A stretch of 64,000 nucleotides of DNA from Acinetobacter dispersus. GTDB taxonomy: Bacteria > Pseudomonadota > Gammaproteobacteria > Pseudomonadales > Moraxellaceae. The stretch covers positions 744,001-808,000 of the forward strand of contig NZ_CP041970.1 in NCBI RefSeq assembly GCF_009884975.1. Reading direction: 5' to 3'. The stretch's first letter is position 1; the number at the start of each line of letters is the position of its first letter. The notes beneath the pieces were generated by a model that was not told the DNA's origin, ran no database searches, and saw only the letters and a program-made list of their open reading frames with translations. Position numbers and translations under genes: made by a program. Positions 17,600 to 26,838 of this stretch are shown here, one piece after another.

Positions 17600-18526
17600 A
17601 TGTCAGATTTATTTAACTTAGATACACCGATTGAAGTAGTTGATGAAGATTTACTGCTATCTAGATTTGAACATATTTATAAAGAGAATCGAGTTATTGA
17701 TTTCATTATAGATCGGACTGTTGAACCTGATTTGTTTAGTGAAATTATTGATGATTTTGATCCTCTCATTTCGGTAGAAAAAGTTTTTATCGCTAAGCCG
17801 ATTACACGGGGGACAAAACAGCCTCTTGCTCTGCTAAGGCTTAAAAATGATATTAAATTCTATGAATATGCGCGTAAGATTGTCGAAATATTGTTAGAAC
17901 AACTGGCTTATACATCCACACGTCAGATTATTTGCGGTTGGGGATATAGTGAACATTCATTAGATGGTTTAAAAATCAAATTTCAAAAAAATTTAATTGC
18001 TAAGTCAGAAGGCTCTGCCCAAGCCTTTGTTCTACGTTGGTATGATCCTCGGGTTCAGTATGTTTTTCAAAATATGGCGCCAGAGGTTCTTTATCATCAT
18101 TATTTGGCGGATTATAAAATTTGGGAGTACCTCCACCCTAAGGGAATTTTCACCAAAGCACCTGTAGCCTATACGTTTAAATTTAATAATATTTTTCCAA
18201 AACAGGTAATTGATTTTTTAATGATGTGTGAAGACGTGAACAGCATTAATAAATATCTAGTTAATAAAAATATTCCGTCAAATCAAATCGAGCCTATGTT
18301 GACCTATGAACACCTGATTTTGATTAAAGGTAATTCAGCCAATGTTGAGTTTAATGTGATGAGTGAGCTTGTATATTGGTTCTATAAAGTCGGTTCAACT
18401 TTGACTGAGCATGAAGACATTAAAACTTTATGGCATAGAGAAGATTATGAGCAAATGCTTGAAAAGCTCAATACAGATTCAACTTTGCAAGCCAATGTTT
18501 TAGAAAGAGATCGTGTAAATGGATAA
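17600..18526 (+). CDS. DUF4123 T6SS effector chaperone/adaptor
   Basis: A 308-residue cytoplasmic protein of the DUF4123 (Tap/TEC) family, which loads a specific effector onto the cognate VgrG. The family-type segment FVLRWYDPRVQYVF lies near residue 145. The start ATG is one base after the vgrG stop, and the 3' end overlaps the effector gene by 8 bases, so translation is probably coupled. A longer reading from 17516 would overlap vgrG by more than 80 bases and is rejected. Visibly more A/T-rich than vgrG. Confidence 0.88.
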   Translation: MSDLFNLDTPIEVVDEDLLLSRFEHIYKENRVIDFIIDRTVEPDLFSEIIDDFDPLISVEKVFIAKPITRGTKQPLALLRLKNDIKFYEYARKIVEILLEQLAYTSTRQIICGWGYSEHSLDGLKIKFQKNLIAKSEGSAQAFVLRWYDPRVQYVFQNMAPEVLYHHYLADYKIWEYLHPKGIFTKAPVAYTFKFNNIFPKQVIDFLMMCEDVNSINKYLVNKNIPSNQIEPMLTYEHLILIKGNSANVEFNVMSELVYWFYKVGSTLTEHEDIKTLWHREDYEQMLEKLNTDSTLQANVLERDRVNG

Positions 18527-21311
18527 TAATTCAACTAAAAAACTTCCCCCTTATTTACAGAATGCACAAAACAATCAAGCAAATAAAACTGTTTCTTGGG
18601 GACAGAATCTTAAAAAATACGATTTAGCCAAGATTGAACAAAAGAAAGTTGAATTACCTGCCAATCAATCTAAAGGCGCACCCAAAGCAATTGCAGTAAA
18701 ACAGCTTTCTTCAGAAGGGGTAAATGAGCAAAAAAAGGATTGCCCATTCTGTCATGCAGAAGATGATAGTTTTTTTCTATTTCCGACACGCTATGCTATC
18801 GCTAAGAAAGCGGATACCCAAGCGGTTTCTCTACCTGTGCATTTGAATAGTTATGTAGGTGAGAAGACCATTGCTTATTCGAAGTACACATTAAAATATT
18901 TAAATACAGGTTATTTATATGCCTTTGTTGAGTATGAGAATGGAGCAACCCGATGGTTGGGGTATCGTGTCAATGAAGAAGGATTTCTAGCAAAGCTCAA
19001 GAATATTTTTGACCCGAATTGTGCACCGACGCCTTATGGTTGTACCAATGAAAAACACTTTGCAAATAGCTCAATGATTTGTCTTGCGCCTTTTCAGAAG
19101 TCAAAGGCAAAAACTGCCTATCTTCTATTTTCAAAGGGATTTCTTACACAAGCAAGATTAAAACTCTACCAAGCAAATCGTGTTAGTTATGCCAATGAAA
19201 AGAAATGGCAGAAGATTGATTTAAATACTTGGCGAGGAGGGCAAAAATCAAACTTTTGTTATAACCAGCAAATTTTTGATCGTCATGTTCCTACACCTAA
19301 TTTTGCAAAATTTGGTAAGGCCAATCAAACCAGAAAGCAAAAAATTTCAGGTAAATTTGCCCAGTTTCCAAAAGCGGTATGTGGCGTTGCTATTTATGAT
19401 GCTTTAGGAATTGCCATTGATTTAAATGAAAGAAGAAATGATCAATTTATTGAATTAACAAAATTCATGAATACCTATAAAGATGGTATTAGTAATCAGC
19501 AGCGCTTTAATAGCATTCCTTTAATTGAATCGATTGAAGAAGGCTTAAAAAGAAAAGCCTTACAAAGTGCAAAAAATTGGGCAGAACACACTAAAAATGT
19601 TGATATGAAATCAATCGATGCCCAATTGAACCAACCTTATAGCGAACGTAATTTTCAAATGCATCAACAGAACCTTGAGCAGATGAAAAGAAAAAATCCT
19701 GAGCAGTACAAGTTTACCGAAAAAGCGCGTAAGGATTATTTTGCACAATATGGTATGACCCCACCAAACTCTGCCAAACAGGCTTATGAACAGCAAAAGG
19801 AAATCGCTCAACAGAAGGCAAAAGCACTGGAAAAGGCAAAGATTGAAAGCAATACCGCTTTTGCAATGAATCAGTGGGAGAATAAATATAAGCCTTTAGT
19901 CAAATATGATGAGATGCAGACATTTAAATCGAATGTTGCTACAAAGACTAAAAGTGGAATGGACAACGCAAATGTGGTGGGTGCTGATCATTTGATTTGG
20001 CTGAAATCGTCTCAATTAGTACAAGAGTTACACGCCTTTGATCCAGAAGATAAAATAAGTGGCTTTGTTTTTTATGAATACATGATGCAGGCCGTTGCTG
20101 GTACAGGCGTAACAAAGGCAGGCGCGACTCAGATGGATGGTTGGATTACCAAGCGTAAAGTCGAGCCTGATAATGTGTTTATGCGAGCGGTTCTTTATAA
20201 CCAGAAATCTGCTATTGATTATTATAATGATGGTACGCAAAGCTTCTTTGCATCCGTTGTAAATTATACCGATTGGACAACAGGACAGAGTACCTATAAG
20301 CAGTTGATTGTTACTATTGCTGCTTTAGATGCGGCATGGGATGAATGGGCATCTAATAATGCCAACAAGCATTATATGCCCGATTTTGATAAGACTTTTG
20401 TGGGTCGTGTAGGGCGTTGGAGCGCAGAGTTTATTCGTGTAGCAGCACAAAAAGCCAGAAGTACCAGTCTCGACCGTTTAATTGCCACACAAATTTGCTG
20501 CTTTTTATATGCTCGTACGGGTGTATTTAGTAAAGGTGTAAATTTGCATTCACTGATGTTGTTTGCAACTCCGGGACTAGATCCGCAGCGGCGAGATCCA
20601 AAGGTCAGCAATGCAACTTTAGATTCAATTTTAAATGACAGCAAAAACAAAGGAACTGCACGGGTTGCATCTTTTGTCATGGTGTTAGAAGCAATTAATT
20701 TAATGTTCCAATTAAATAAAACTATAGATTCTCAGCAGCAGTTGCAAATTTTAGGAGGAGCATGTGGCTTAATCACCGCCAGTTTGGAATTGGTTGGCGT
20801 TATTACAGTAACAACCAAAACTGCTACACATAACTTAATTAAATTCGCCGCAAATAGTTTTGCAATAGCTGGTAGTGCATTCTTTTCATTATACGATCTT
20901 AGAGCAGCAATGAGCAGTAATGATAGTTTCCTCGCGGTTGTTTATTTTGTTCGTGGTGGTGTGTATTTTGGTTTAGCTTTAAGCTATACGAAAATCTCCA
21001 TTGATTTTCTACAAAGTGCAGGGAATGCGTTAAAAAGACCAGCTCTGATTAGTTTTTCTAAATTATTAGTTAAATCAAATTTTTACCTAATGATTACACG
21101 TATAGGTTCTGTTGTTTGGTTGGCTAGATTTAATATCATTATTCTAGGGCTAACAGCAGTTGAAATTATTTATAAAGTTTATTTTGCAGATAATGCACTT
21201 GAAGATTGGTGTAAAAAATCAGCCTTTGGTATTAATGTAGTGAATTTTGAGAATGAAGCAAAAGAGCTTGAGGTTTTTAATCAAGCATTTGTAGAGGTCG
21301 TTGGAGTGTAA
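18519..21311 (+). CDS. Putative T6SS effector with VasX-like N terminus and membrane-inserting C terminus
   Basis: A 930-residue protein. The N-terminal third has the hallmark of VasX/BTH_I2691-type effectors: DCPFCHAEDD (Cys75, Cys78) followed by LFPTRYAIA. The middle (about 330-480) is a lysine/glutamine-rich, partly coiled-coil region. The C-terminal 190 residues hold several hydrophobic segments (about 745-795, 805-830 and 850-890), compatible with a colicin-like pore-forming toxin. No enzymatic motif is seen. The ATG overlaps the adaptor stop, and the gene for a membrane protein starts 3 bases later. By position and design I infer an antibacterial, membrane-depolarising cargo of the upstream VgrG. 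The exact family of the C terminus is uncertain. Confidence 0.82.
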   Translation: MDNNSTKKLPPYLQNAQNNQANKTVSWGQNLKKYDLAKIEQKKVELPANQSKGAPKAIAVKQLSSEGVNEQKKDCPFCHAEDDSFFLFPTRYAIAKKADTQAVSLPVHLNSYVGEKTIAYSKYTLKYLNTGYLYAFVEYENGATRWLGYRVNEEGFLAKLKNIFDPNCAPTPYGCTNEKHFANSSMICLAPFQKSKAKTAYLLFSKGFLTQARLKLYQANRVSYANEKKWQKIDLNTWRGGQKSNFCYNQQIFDRHVPTPNFAKFGKANQTRKQKISGKFAQFPKAVCGVAIYDALGIAIDLNERRNDQFIELTKFMNTYKDGISNQQRFNSIPLIESIEEGLKRKALQSAKNWAEHTKNVDMKSIDAQLNQPYSERNFQMHQQNLEQMKRKNPEQYKFTEKARKDYFAQYGMTPPNSAKQAYEQQKEIAQQKAKALEKAKIESNTAFAMNQWENKYKPLVKYDEMQTFKSNVATKTKSGMDNANVVGADHLIWLKSSQLVQELHAFDPEDKISGFVFYEYMMQAVAGTGVTKAGATQMDGWITKRKVEPDNVFMRAVLYNQKSAIDYYNDGTQSFFASVVNYTDWTTGQSTYKQLIVTIAALDAAWDEWASNNANKHYMPDFDKTFVGRVGRWSAEFIRVAAQKARSTSLDRLIATQICCFLYARTGVFSKGVNLHSLMLFATPGLDPQRRDPKVSNATLDSILNDSKNKGTARVASFVMVLEAINLMFQLNKTIDSQQQLQILGGACGLITASLELVGVITVTTKTATHNLIKFAANSFAIAGSAFFSLYDLRAAMSSNDSFLAVVYFVRGGVYFGLALSYTKISIDFLQSAGNALKRPALISFSKLLVKSNFYLMITRIGSVVWLARFNIIILGLTAVEIIYKVYFADNALEDWCKKSAFGINVVNFENEAKELEVFNQAFVEVVGV

Positions 21312-21313
21312 AT

Positions 21314-22045
21314 ATGAAAGTAAAATATGGGACAATTAAAAAACTCCAATTTGTTGATGCAATTGTTGGTGAGTTACCAAAGCTGAGATCTCAAGCAGCA
21401 GCGACGGCTTTAGTATCGATGTTTGCAGAATCTGGAGGGATGGGGGCAGCAGCAACTTTAGCTGGGGTAAATGGGTTTCCAGGTTACTATATTCATTTCT
21501 ATATTGATGATGTTGAGTTTTATGCAGCCTTTACAGGTCTATTTTTCAAAGAAGGAGAAGATATCTTTGTGGTTTATGATGAAGAAATAAAACAAAACTT
21601 TAATGTTTTAGCAGTTATGAATAAAAACACTAAACTATTAGGAATGGTAGCACCTTTTGGGCATACAGTAGAAATATCTGACAAGACTCACAATCGTAAT
21701 GCATTATATCTGTTTTTAGGAATTAATATTTTTACAACTTTGGTTTTATTCTTTTTTGAATTTAAAATGTTTTTATTTCTTTCTGGCTTGATAGGGTCAT
21801 TTATAATAGTTTTTTCTATAGGTTATAGCGTTAAGAAACAATTTAGAGGGTATGCAGAGGAATCAGAACGAATTTATAAAATATTAGGTATTAATGATAT
21901 TGATGCTTTAAATGCAGAAATTAATAAGAATCATCTGAAGCCATACGAAGATAAAGAAACTAATCGTATCTATGATGATGTTCATAATTATACTGAATTT
22001 TTAAACTATGATCCTCAGCCACTAGTAGATTTAAGAACTGATTGA
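21314..22045 (+). CDS. Putative membrane immunity protein for the T6SS effector
   Basis: A 243-residue protein with a small-residue-rich N-terminal part (AESGGMGAAATLAGVNG), a beta-rich soluble segment and two adjacent hydrophobic helices (about 130-175, LYLFLGINIFTTLVLFFF then FLFLSGLIGSFIIVF), ending in a soluble acidic tail. It begins 3 bases after the effector stop. Immunity proteins against pore-forming T6SS toxins are inner-membrane proteins encoded immediately downstream, which is the basis of the call; sequence alone does not prove it. Strongly A/T-rich, suggesting acquisition with the effector. Confidence 0.65.
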   Translation: MKVKYGTIKKLQFVDAIVGELPKLRSQAAATALVSMFAESGGMGAAATLAGVNGFPGYYIHFYIDDVEFYAAFTGLFFKEGEDIFVVYDEEIKQNFNVLAVMNKNTKLLGMVAPFGHTVEISDKTHNRNALYLFLGINIFTTLVLFFFEFKMFLFLSGLIGSFIIVFSIGYSVKKQFRGYAEESERIYKILGINDIDALNAEINKNHLKPYEDKETNRIYDDVHNYTEFLNYDPQPLVDLRTD

Positions 22046-22081
22046 GTCATATAAAATCTATAAATAAATGAGAAGAAGTAA

Positions 22082-22110
22082 AAGCCACTAAATAATTAGT
22101 GGCTTCTTTA
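22082..22110. terminator. Terminator between the vgrG island and trmB
   Basis: A 10-bp stem, AAGCCACTAA with TTAGTGGCTT, and a 4-base loop, with T-rich and A-rich flanks; it serves the convergent transcripts. Confidence 0.8.
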
Positions 22111-22125
22111 AAAAACTAAATCAGC

Positions 22126-22842
22126 TTATTTAATTTTCTTAAAGATAAAATCATTGATCTTGTGACCTGATTCTAGACCACGACGCTCAAATTTAGTCAC
22201 TGGACGCCATTCTGGACGTGGGTAGCTATTACCTTTACCTGCCAAGTTTTCCATATCTGGACGGTTATCTAGGATGTCAAGCATCCATTCTGCATACGGT
22301 TCCCAGTCAGTTGCTGAGTGGAAGGTACCACCAAGCTCTAACTTCTGTTCAACCAGTTGCATACGCTCATGAATCACAAAGCGGCGTTTAAAGTGACGTT
22401 TCTTCTGCCACGGATCTGGGAAATACAGCTGTACACAGTTAATGCTGTTATCTGGCATTTCACGTAACACTTGGATTGCATCGGCATCCAGTACAAACAG
22501 GTTCTTTAAGCCCGCCATACCGGCTTCATAAACACACTGTGCGATACCAGGCACATGCACTTCGATTCCAACAAAGTTACGTTCAGGGTTGGCTTTTGCC
22601 ATTAATACCAATGAACGACCCATACCAAAACCGATTTCAACAGTTAATGGGCGTTCAGGATGTTCAAAATGCTGACGTAAATCACCAACAGGGTATTCCA
22701 AAATTAAATCACGATAATTTTCTAAAGCAGTACGTTGTGAAGTATTGAGCGGAGCTGAACGACGCATAAACGTCACAATTTCACGGTGCTCAGGCAAATT
22801 GTCGAGTTCCGTAATTTGCGTTTCTAACTGATCGTTTGACAT
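22126..22842 (-). CDS. trmB: tRNA (guanine-46-N7)-methyltransferase
   Basis: A 238-residue SAM-dependent enzyme making m7G46 in the variable loop of tRNA. Motif I is VEIGFGMGRSLVLMA near residue 70; the family signature YFPDPWQKKRHFKRR lies near 140, and TKFERRG near the end. Length and start are typical. Convergent with the T6SS island and divergent from the nuclease gene. Confidence 0.96.
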   Translation of the reverse strand: MSNDQLETQITELDNLPEHREIVTFMRRSAPLNTSQRTALENYRDLILEYPVGDLRQHFEHPERPLTVEIGFGMGRSLVLMAKANPERNFVGIEVHVPGIAQCVYEAGMAGLKNLFVLDADAIQVLREMPDNSINCVQLYFPDPWQKKRHFKRRFVIHERMQLVEQKLELGGTFHSATDWEPYAEWMLDILDNRPDMENLAGKGNSYPRPEWRPVTKFERRGLESGHKINDFIFKKIK

Positions 22843-23024
22843 GATTCTGGAGATATAAATATAGAAATGCCGTATTTTAAGTGTTCAGGTGGTCAAGTCA
22901 AACTTTAAGTGATTTTATTTAGCCGATCATTTATGAAATTGCTTAAAATTTGTCAAAAAATCTTCATGTAGCTGTCACAGAAATTGCATAGCCTAATTAC
23001 AATTTTAACACTAAGTAAAAAACC

Positions 23025-25463
23025 ATGAACAATTTTAAATACCATTCGATCGCTATTTGTTTAGGCCTGTTAGGTGTATCTTCACTCTTTTCTGCTGCAC
23101 ATGCACAACTCATGTTTAGCCAGTATGTCGATGGCAGCAGCAATAAAAAAGGACTGGAAATTTATAACCCCGATGCCACAACGGTGAATTTAGCCGATTA
23201 TGAAATCCAGCAATACAATAATGGTGGTACAGTCAAAACTGTAGCTTTCCCATTACAAGGTAGCTTAGCCAGTAAACAAAAATTTCTGATTGGTCGTTCA
23301 GAATTACAGGCGCAATTGGGAGATAAGGTTAATCAAGTTGCGGGATTATCTTTTAATGGCGACGATGCCATTGTGTTGCTTTATCGTGGTACACCCGTAG
23401 ATCGTTTTGGTCGAATCGGTGAGCGTCCAACGGCAGGTTGGGGCACAACGGTATTTAGTACTGCGAACAGCTTTAAACGCATTCAAACAGATAATCCTGT
23501 AGTGAGTGTTGACCCGACCAGTCCATTTGACCTCGACCAATCTTGGCAGGCATGGACAGATCGAAATGATTTTTCGAATTTAACCGGTTCAACCACCACA
23601 CCACCTGTAGATGCCGTCAGCTGTAGCAGTAGTGATACACCAATTGCCAGTTTAGCCGAGTCAGCTCAGAATCAAAACTATACCATTCGTGGTGTGATCA
23701 CAGCGGATTATCGCTATAGCAATGGCTTCTCAGGTTTCTATGTACAAACGCCTGATAGCAAAGCCACGCAAAATGTCAGCAATGCAATTTTTGTTTATAT
23801 TCCTGCAAGTAGTGCAGTCAAAGGTGGACAAGTTGGTGATGAAGTCATCCTACGTGGTCGTTTAACCAGTTATCAAAACCAACTTCAATTGGATCAGTTA
23901 CAGCAGGATATTAAGACCTGTAACCAGAATATGGCATCGCTGATTCAACCACTGGACTTAAACTTGCCATTTAGCAGTTTGACCGATACAGCAGGTAACT
24001 CACCGAAGCGTTATCAAGGGATGTTGGTAAAATTACCGCAAACATTGACGGTGAGCGAAAACTATAATTTTGGTCGTTATGGTGAACTTTCTCTAAGCCT
24101 TGGTCGCTTATTCATTCCAACCAATCTTTATCCTGCACTTTCAAATGAAGCCAAGGCTTTAGCGCAACAAAATTTACTTTCTAAGATTATCTTTGATGAT
24201 GGTTATAACAATCAAAACCGTGCACCGTGGTTGCCACAAAACTTTAGTGCTTTAAATACACTGCGTTCGGGCTACCAATTAAAAAATGCACAAGGTATTT
24301 TGGAATACCGCTTTAATGCTTGGCGTGTACAACCTATTGCAGGTGCAAACTTGCCAGAAGTAGTGAGCACCACCAATCCGCGTACAACGATTACGACTAA
24401 ACAAAGCAAACATATTCGTGCTGCGGCATTTAACGTGCTGAACTATGACAATGGCAAGAATGGCTTCCCAACCGAACGTGGTGCCAACAGTCAGGCTGAA
24501 TTTGATAAGCAACATGCCAAAATCGTCAATGCATTAAAATCAATCGATGCAGATGTGTATGGTTTGATGGAGATTGCCAATAATGGTTATGGCAGTGATA
24601 GTGCAGTTGCTAACTTGACTAAGGCTTTAGGACCAGACTGGAAATATGTGATTCCTGAAGGGCTGAATCAGCTCGGTACAGATGTGATTGCAGTTGCGAT
24701 TATCTATAATAGCAAACGTGTTCAGCCAGTGAATAAACCTGCGGTGTTGGATTTGGGGGATAAAAGCCGTTCTACTATTGCGCAATCCTTCAAGCCTGTA
24801 CAGGGCGGACAAATCTTTACAGTGATTCCAAATCATCTTAAATCGAAGAGCTGTCGCGGTGTCGATGAAAACTCTCTCGATGCAGATCAACGTGATGGGC
24901 AGGGCTGTTGGAACCCAACCCGAGTTAAGGCGGTTGAGCAACTTACCCAATGGATTGCCAAGAATCCAACCCAAGTGAAGAATCCGAATATCTTGCTGTT
25001 AGGCGATATGAATAGTTATGCCAAAGAAGATCCAATCCTCAGCTTTGAGAAAGCTAACTACAAAGTATTGCTGAATGATAGCAAAGTGGGTGAGGGCAAT
25101 CAGGCTTATAGCTATGTGTTTGGTGTCGCCAGCGATGCAGATGGTTATGGCGGTGCAGGTAACCTTGATCATGCCATTGCCGATGCCAACCTATATAAGC
25201 GTGTGATCAAAACTTTTGCATGGCATATCAATGCCGATGAGCCAACGGTATTGGACTATAACGAAGAATATAAAACCGATGAGCAAAAAGCCCTATTCTT
25301 CTCGGCAGATGCTTATCGTTCTTCAGATCATGATCCTGTGATTGTAGATTTGGATATGAAAAGCTCGGATTCTCAACTTGAACCACATAATCCGAAGAAT
25401 ATCATTGTTGAATTTTTAAACTCATTATTTGAATGGTTAGGCAAACTTTTTGGTCGAGCGTAA
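23025..25463 (+). CDS. ExeM/NucH-family extracellular endonuclease
   Basis: An 812-residue exported nuclease: signal peptide ending near AAHAQ (about residue 28), a lamin-tail domain (about 30-130, GLEIYNPDATTVNLADYEIQ), an OB-fold region (about 200-310) and a C-terminal endonuclease/exonuclease/phosphatase domain (about 460-790). In the catalytic domain AAFNVLNYDNG, GLMEIANNG (Glu ligand), LLGDMNSY and SSDHDPVIVDL are visible. These enzymes degrade extracellular DNA, for phosphate or nucleotides or in biofilm turnover. The last residues (IIVEFLNSLFEWLGKLFG) form an amphipathic hydrophobic tail, possibly a surface anchor. Confidence 0.9.
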   Translation: MNNFKYHSIAICLGLLGVSSLFSAAHAQLMFSQYVDGSSNKKGLEIYNPDATTVNLADYEIQQYNNGGTVKTVAFPLQGSLASKQKFLIGRSELQAQLGDKVNQVAGLSFNGDDAIVLLYRGTPVDRFGRIGERPTAGWGTTVFSTANSFKRIQTDNPVVSVDPTSPFDLDQSWQAWTDRNDFSNLTGSTTTPPVDAVSCSSSDTPIASLAESAQNQNYTIRGVITADYRYSNGFSGFYVQTPDSKATQNVSNAIFVYIPASSAVKGGQVGDEVILRGRLTSYQNQLQLDQLQQDIKTCNQNMASLIQPLDLNLPFSSLTDTAGNSPKRYQGMLVKLPQTLTVSENYNFGRYGELSLSLGRLFIPTNLYPALSNEAKALAQQNLLSKIIFDDGYNNQNRAPWLPQNFSALNTLRSGYQLKNAQGILEYRFNAWRVQPIAGANLPEVVSTTNPRTTITTKQSKHIRAAAFNVLNYDNGKNGFPTERGANSQAEFDKQHAKIVNALKSIDADVYGLMEIANNGYGSDSAVANLTKALGPDWKYVIPEGLNQLGTDVIAVAIIYNSKRVQPVNKPAVLDLGDKSRSTIAQSFKPVQGGQIFTVIPNHLKSKSCRGVDENSLDADQRDGQGCWNPTRVKAVEQLTQWIAKNPTQVKNPNILLLGDMNSYAKEDPILSFEKANYKVLLNDSKVGEGNQAYSYVFGVASDADGYGGAGNLDHAIADANLYKRVIKTFAWHINADEPTVLDYNEEYKTDEQKALFFSADAYRSSDHDPVIVDLDMKSSDSQLEPHNPKNIIVEFLNSLFEWLGKLFGRA

Positions 25464-25469
25464 TCTGAT

Positions 25470-25522
25470 TTCCGTGACATTGTTTGGTTTGTTTTTTCAT
25501 AAATTAATCAATCGTCACGGAA
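25470..25522. repeat. Spaced inverted repeat after the nuclease gene
   Basis: TTCCGTGAC (25470-25478) and GTCACGGAA (25514-25522) are exact complements 35 bases apart, with a T-run inside the loop. It may be a long 3'-end stem or an operator. Nothing else is assignable in 25464-25669. Confidence 0.4.
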
Positions 25523-25669
25523 TATAACTTGCAAGGCAGAAAAAAATTCATTAATAGTAGTGGTGTAGATGTTCTTAGCATGAAAGCTATTATAAATTTT
25601 GGTTATTTCTGTTCTCGAGTTTCGTAGGAACGTTCTAGGGCATAAGTTGTTAGATAACAAGGATCAATT

Positions 25670-26281
25670 ATGAAGTTGTATTATTCACCTGGTGCATGCT
25701 CATTGGCAGCCCATATTATTTTAAATGAAATAAACGTCGATTTTGATTTAGAACGAGTTGATCTAAAAACACATAAAACTTCAAAAGGTGCAGATTATTA
25801 CGAGATTAATCCAAAAGGCTATGTCCCTGCTTTGGAAATTAATCCAGGTTTGATTTTAACTGAGAATGTGGCAATTTTACCGTTTTTGGCACAGCATGAT
25901 CCTAAACAGGATTTGATTCCACCATCAGGCATGGGACGTGCTAAAGTCCTAGAGTGGTTAGGCTACTTGAATTCAGAATTGCATGATGCTTATTCAGTAT
26001 TCTTTGGCGGGAAGCTGACTGATGATGAGAAAACCAAGGCCTATGCAGAAGTTGATCGTTTGCTTAAATATATCGACAACTATTTAGCTGAATCAGATTG
26101 TGATTATTTGGTCGATGATAATTTTGGCCCTGCGGATGCGTACTTATTTGTGCTCACCAACTGGTCAAACCATATCGAACATGACTTAACACCTTATATC
26201 AATGTGATTGCGTTACGTAACAAAGTGGCGGAACGTCAATCTGTGCAAATTGCGATGCGTGATGAAGGTTTATTAAGTTAA
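25670..26281 (+). CDS. Glutathione S-transferase, beta-class-like
   Basis: A 203-residue cytosolic GST. The thioredoxin-fold half begins MKLYYSPGACSLAAHI with Cys10, the beta-class active-site position, followed by the cis-proline motif YVPALEI and ENVAILPFLA. The helical C-terminal domain occupies about 90-200. It conjugates or reduces electrophiles with glutathione; the substrate is unknown. A ribosome-binding site AAGGATCAATT precedes the ATG. Monocistronic, with a strong terminator behind. Confidence 0.92.
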   Translation: MKLYYSPGACSLAAHIILNEINVDFDLERVDLKTHKTSKGADYYEINPKGYVPALEINPGLILTENVAILPFLAQHDPKQDLIPPSGMGRAKVLEWLGYLNSELHDAYSVFFGGKLTDDEKTKAYAEVDRLLKYIDNYLAESDCDYLVDDNFGPADAYLFVLTNWSNHIEHDLTPYINVIALRNKVAERQSVQIAMRDEGLLS

Positions 26282-26292
26282 TCCAGACAAAT

Positions 26293-26324
26293 AAAAAAAG
26301 CCTCTGTTTACAGAGGCTTTTTTT
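26293..26324. terminator. Bidirectional terminator
   Basis: A 14-bp stem, AAAAAAAGCCTCTG with CAGAGGCTTTTTTT, with a TTTA loop, between the convergent GST and lipoprotein genes. Confidence 0.92.
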
Positions 26325-26336
26325 ATTTCAACTCAA

Positions 26337-26681
26337 TTATTGTTGCGCTTTTTCTTTCACATCAGCAGCAGTTGATTCTACAGCACCAGCAACTTTAGCC
26401 GTTGCATCACGTGCAGCAGCTTCAGTTTTAGCAGCAGCTTCAGCAGTTGCAGTCGCAGTGTGATCAGCAGCAGCATCAATTTGATCACCCGCTGTATCTA
26501 CCGCAGTTGCAACATTGTTCGCAGCAGTATCAGCAGCATTTTGAACATCAGCACCAGCTTGGCTAGCAGCATGTTCTAAATGTTCACCCGTGGTTGCGCC
26601 TGTTTCAGGTGCTTTATCTTTATTACAGCCTACAAGCGCAACAGTAGCAGCAAGACCTAATGCAACAAGTAATTTATTCAT
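26337..26681 (-). CDS. Small alanine-rich lipoprotein
   Basis: A 114-residue predicted lipoprotein with signal MNKLLVALGLAATVALVGC and lipobox LVGC (Cys19). The mature part is almost entirely Ala/Thr/Asp/Glu/Lys in heptad-like repeats (DTAANNVATAVDTAGDQ), consistent with one long helix or coiled coil, as in Lpp-like or LEA-like proteins. It probably lies at the inner face of the outer membrane. Function unknown. Single gene with its own terminator. Confidence 0.8.
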   Translation of the reverse strand: MNKLLVALGLAATVALVGCNKDKAPETGATTGEHLEHAASQAGADVQNAADTAANNVATAVDTAGDQIDAAADHTATATAEAAAKTEAAARDATAKVAGAVESTAADVKEKAQQ

Positions 26682-26783
26682 TGTTTATTTCCTTTTCTTT
26701 GTGGCATCCAATAGGATATGGATACCGAAAATATAAACATAAACTTGATGAATAATAAAGTTGAAAATTTGTTGATAACTTGT

Positions 26784-26820
26784 AAAAACACGCACTTACA
26801 TCGGAAAATGTAAGGGCGTG
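26784..26820 (-). terminator. Terminator of ahpF
   Basis: Read on the minus strand, CACGCCCTTACAT pairs with ATGTAAGTGCGTG (one mismatch), with a 6-base loop and then TTTTT. Confidence 0.85.
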
Positions 26821-26838
26821 CACATGTTTTAGCTCAGT

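Noticed and set aside
26337..26681. Possible repeat-containing adhesin or antifreeze-like protein from the Ala-rich repeats
   Set aside because: The lipobox and small size fit a coiled-coil lipoprotein; the repeats are compositional and not exact.
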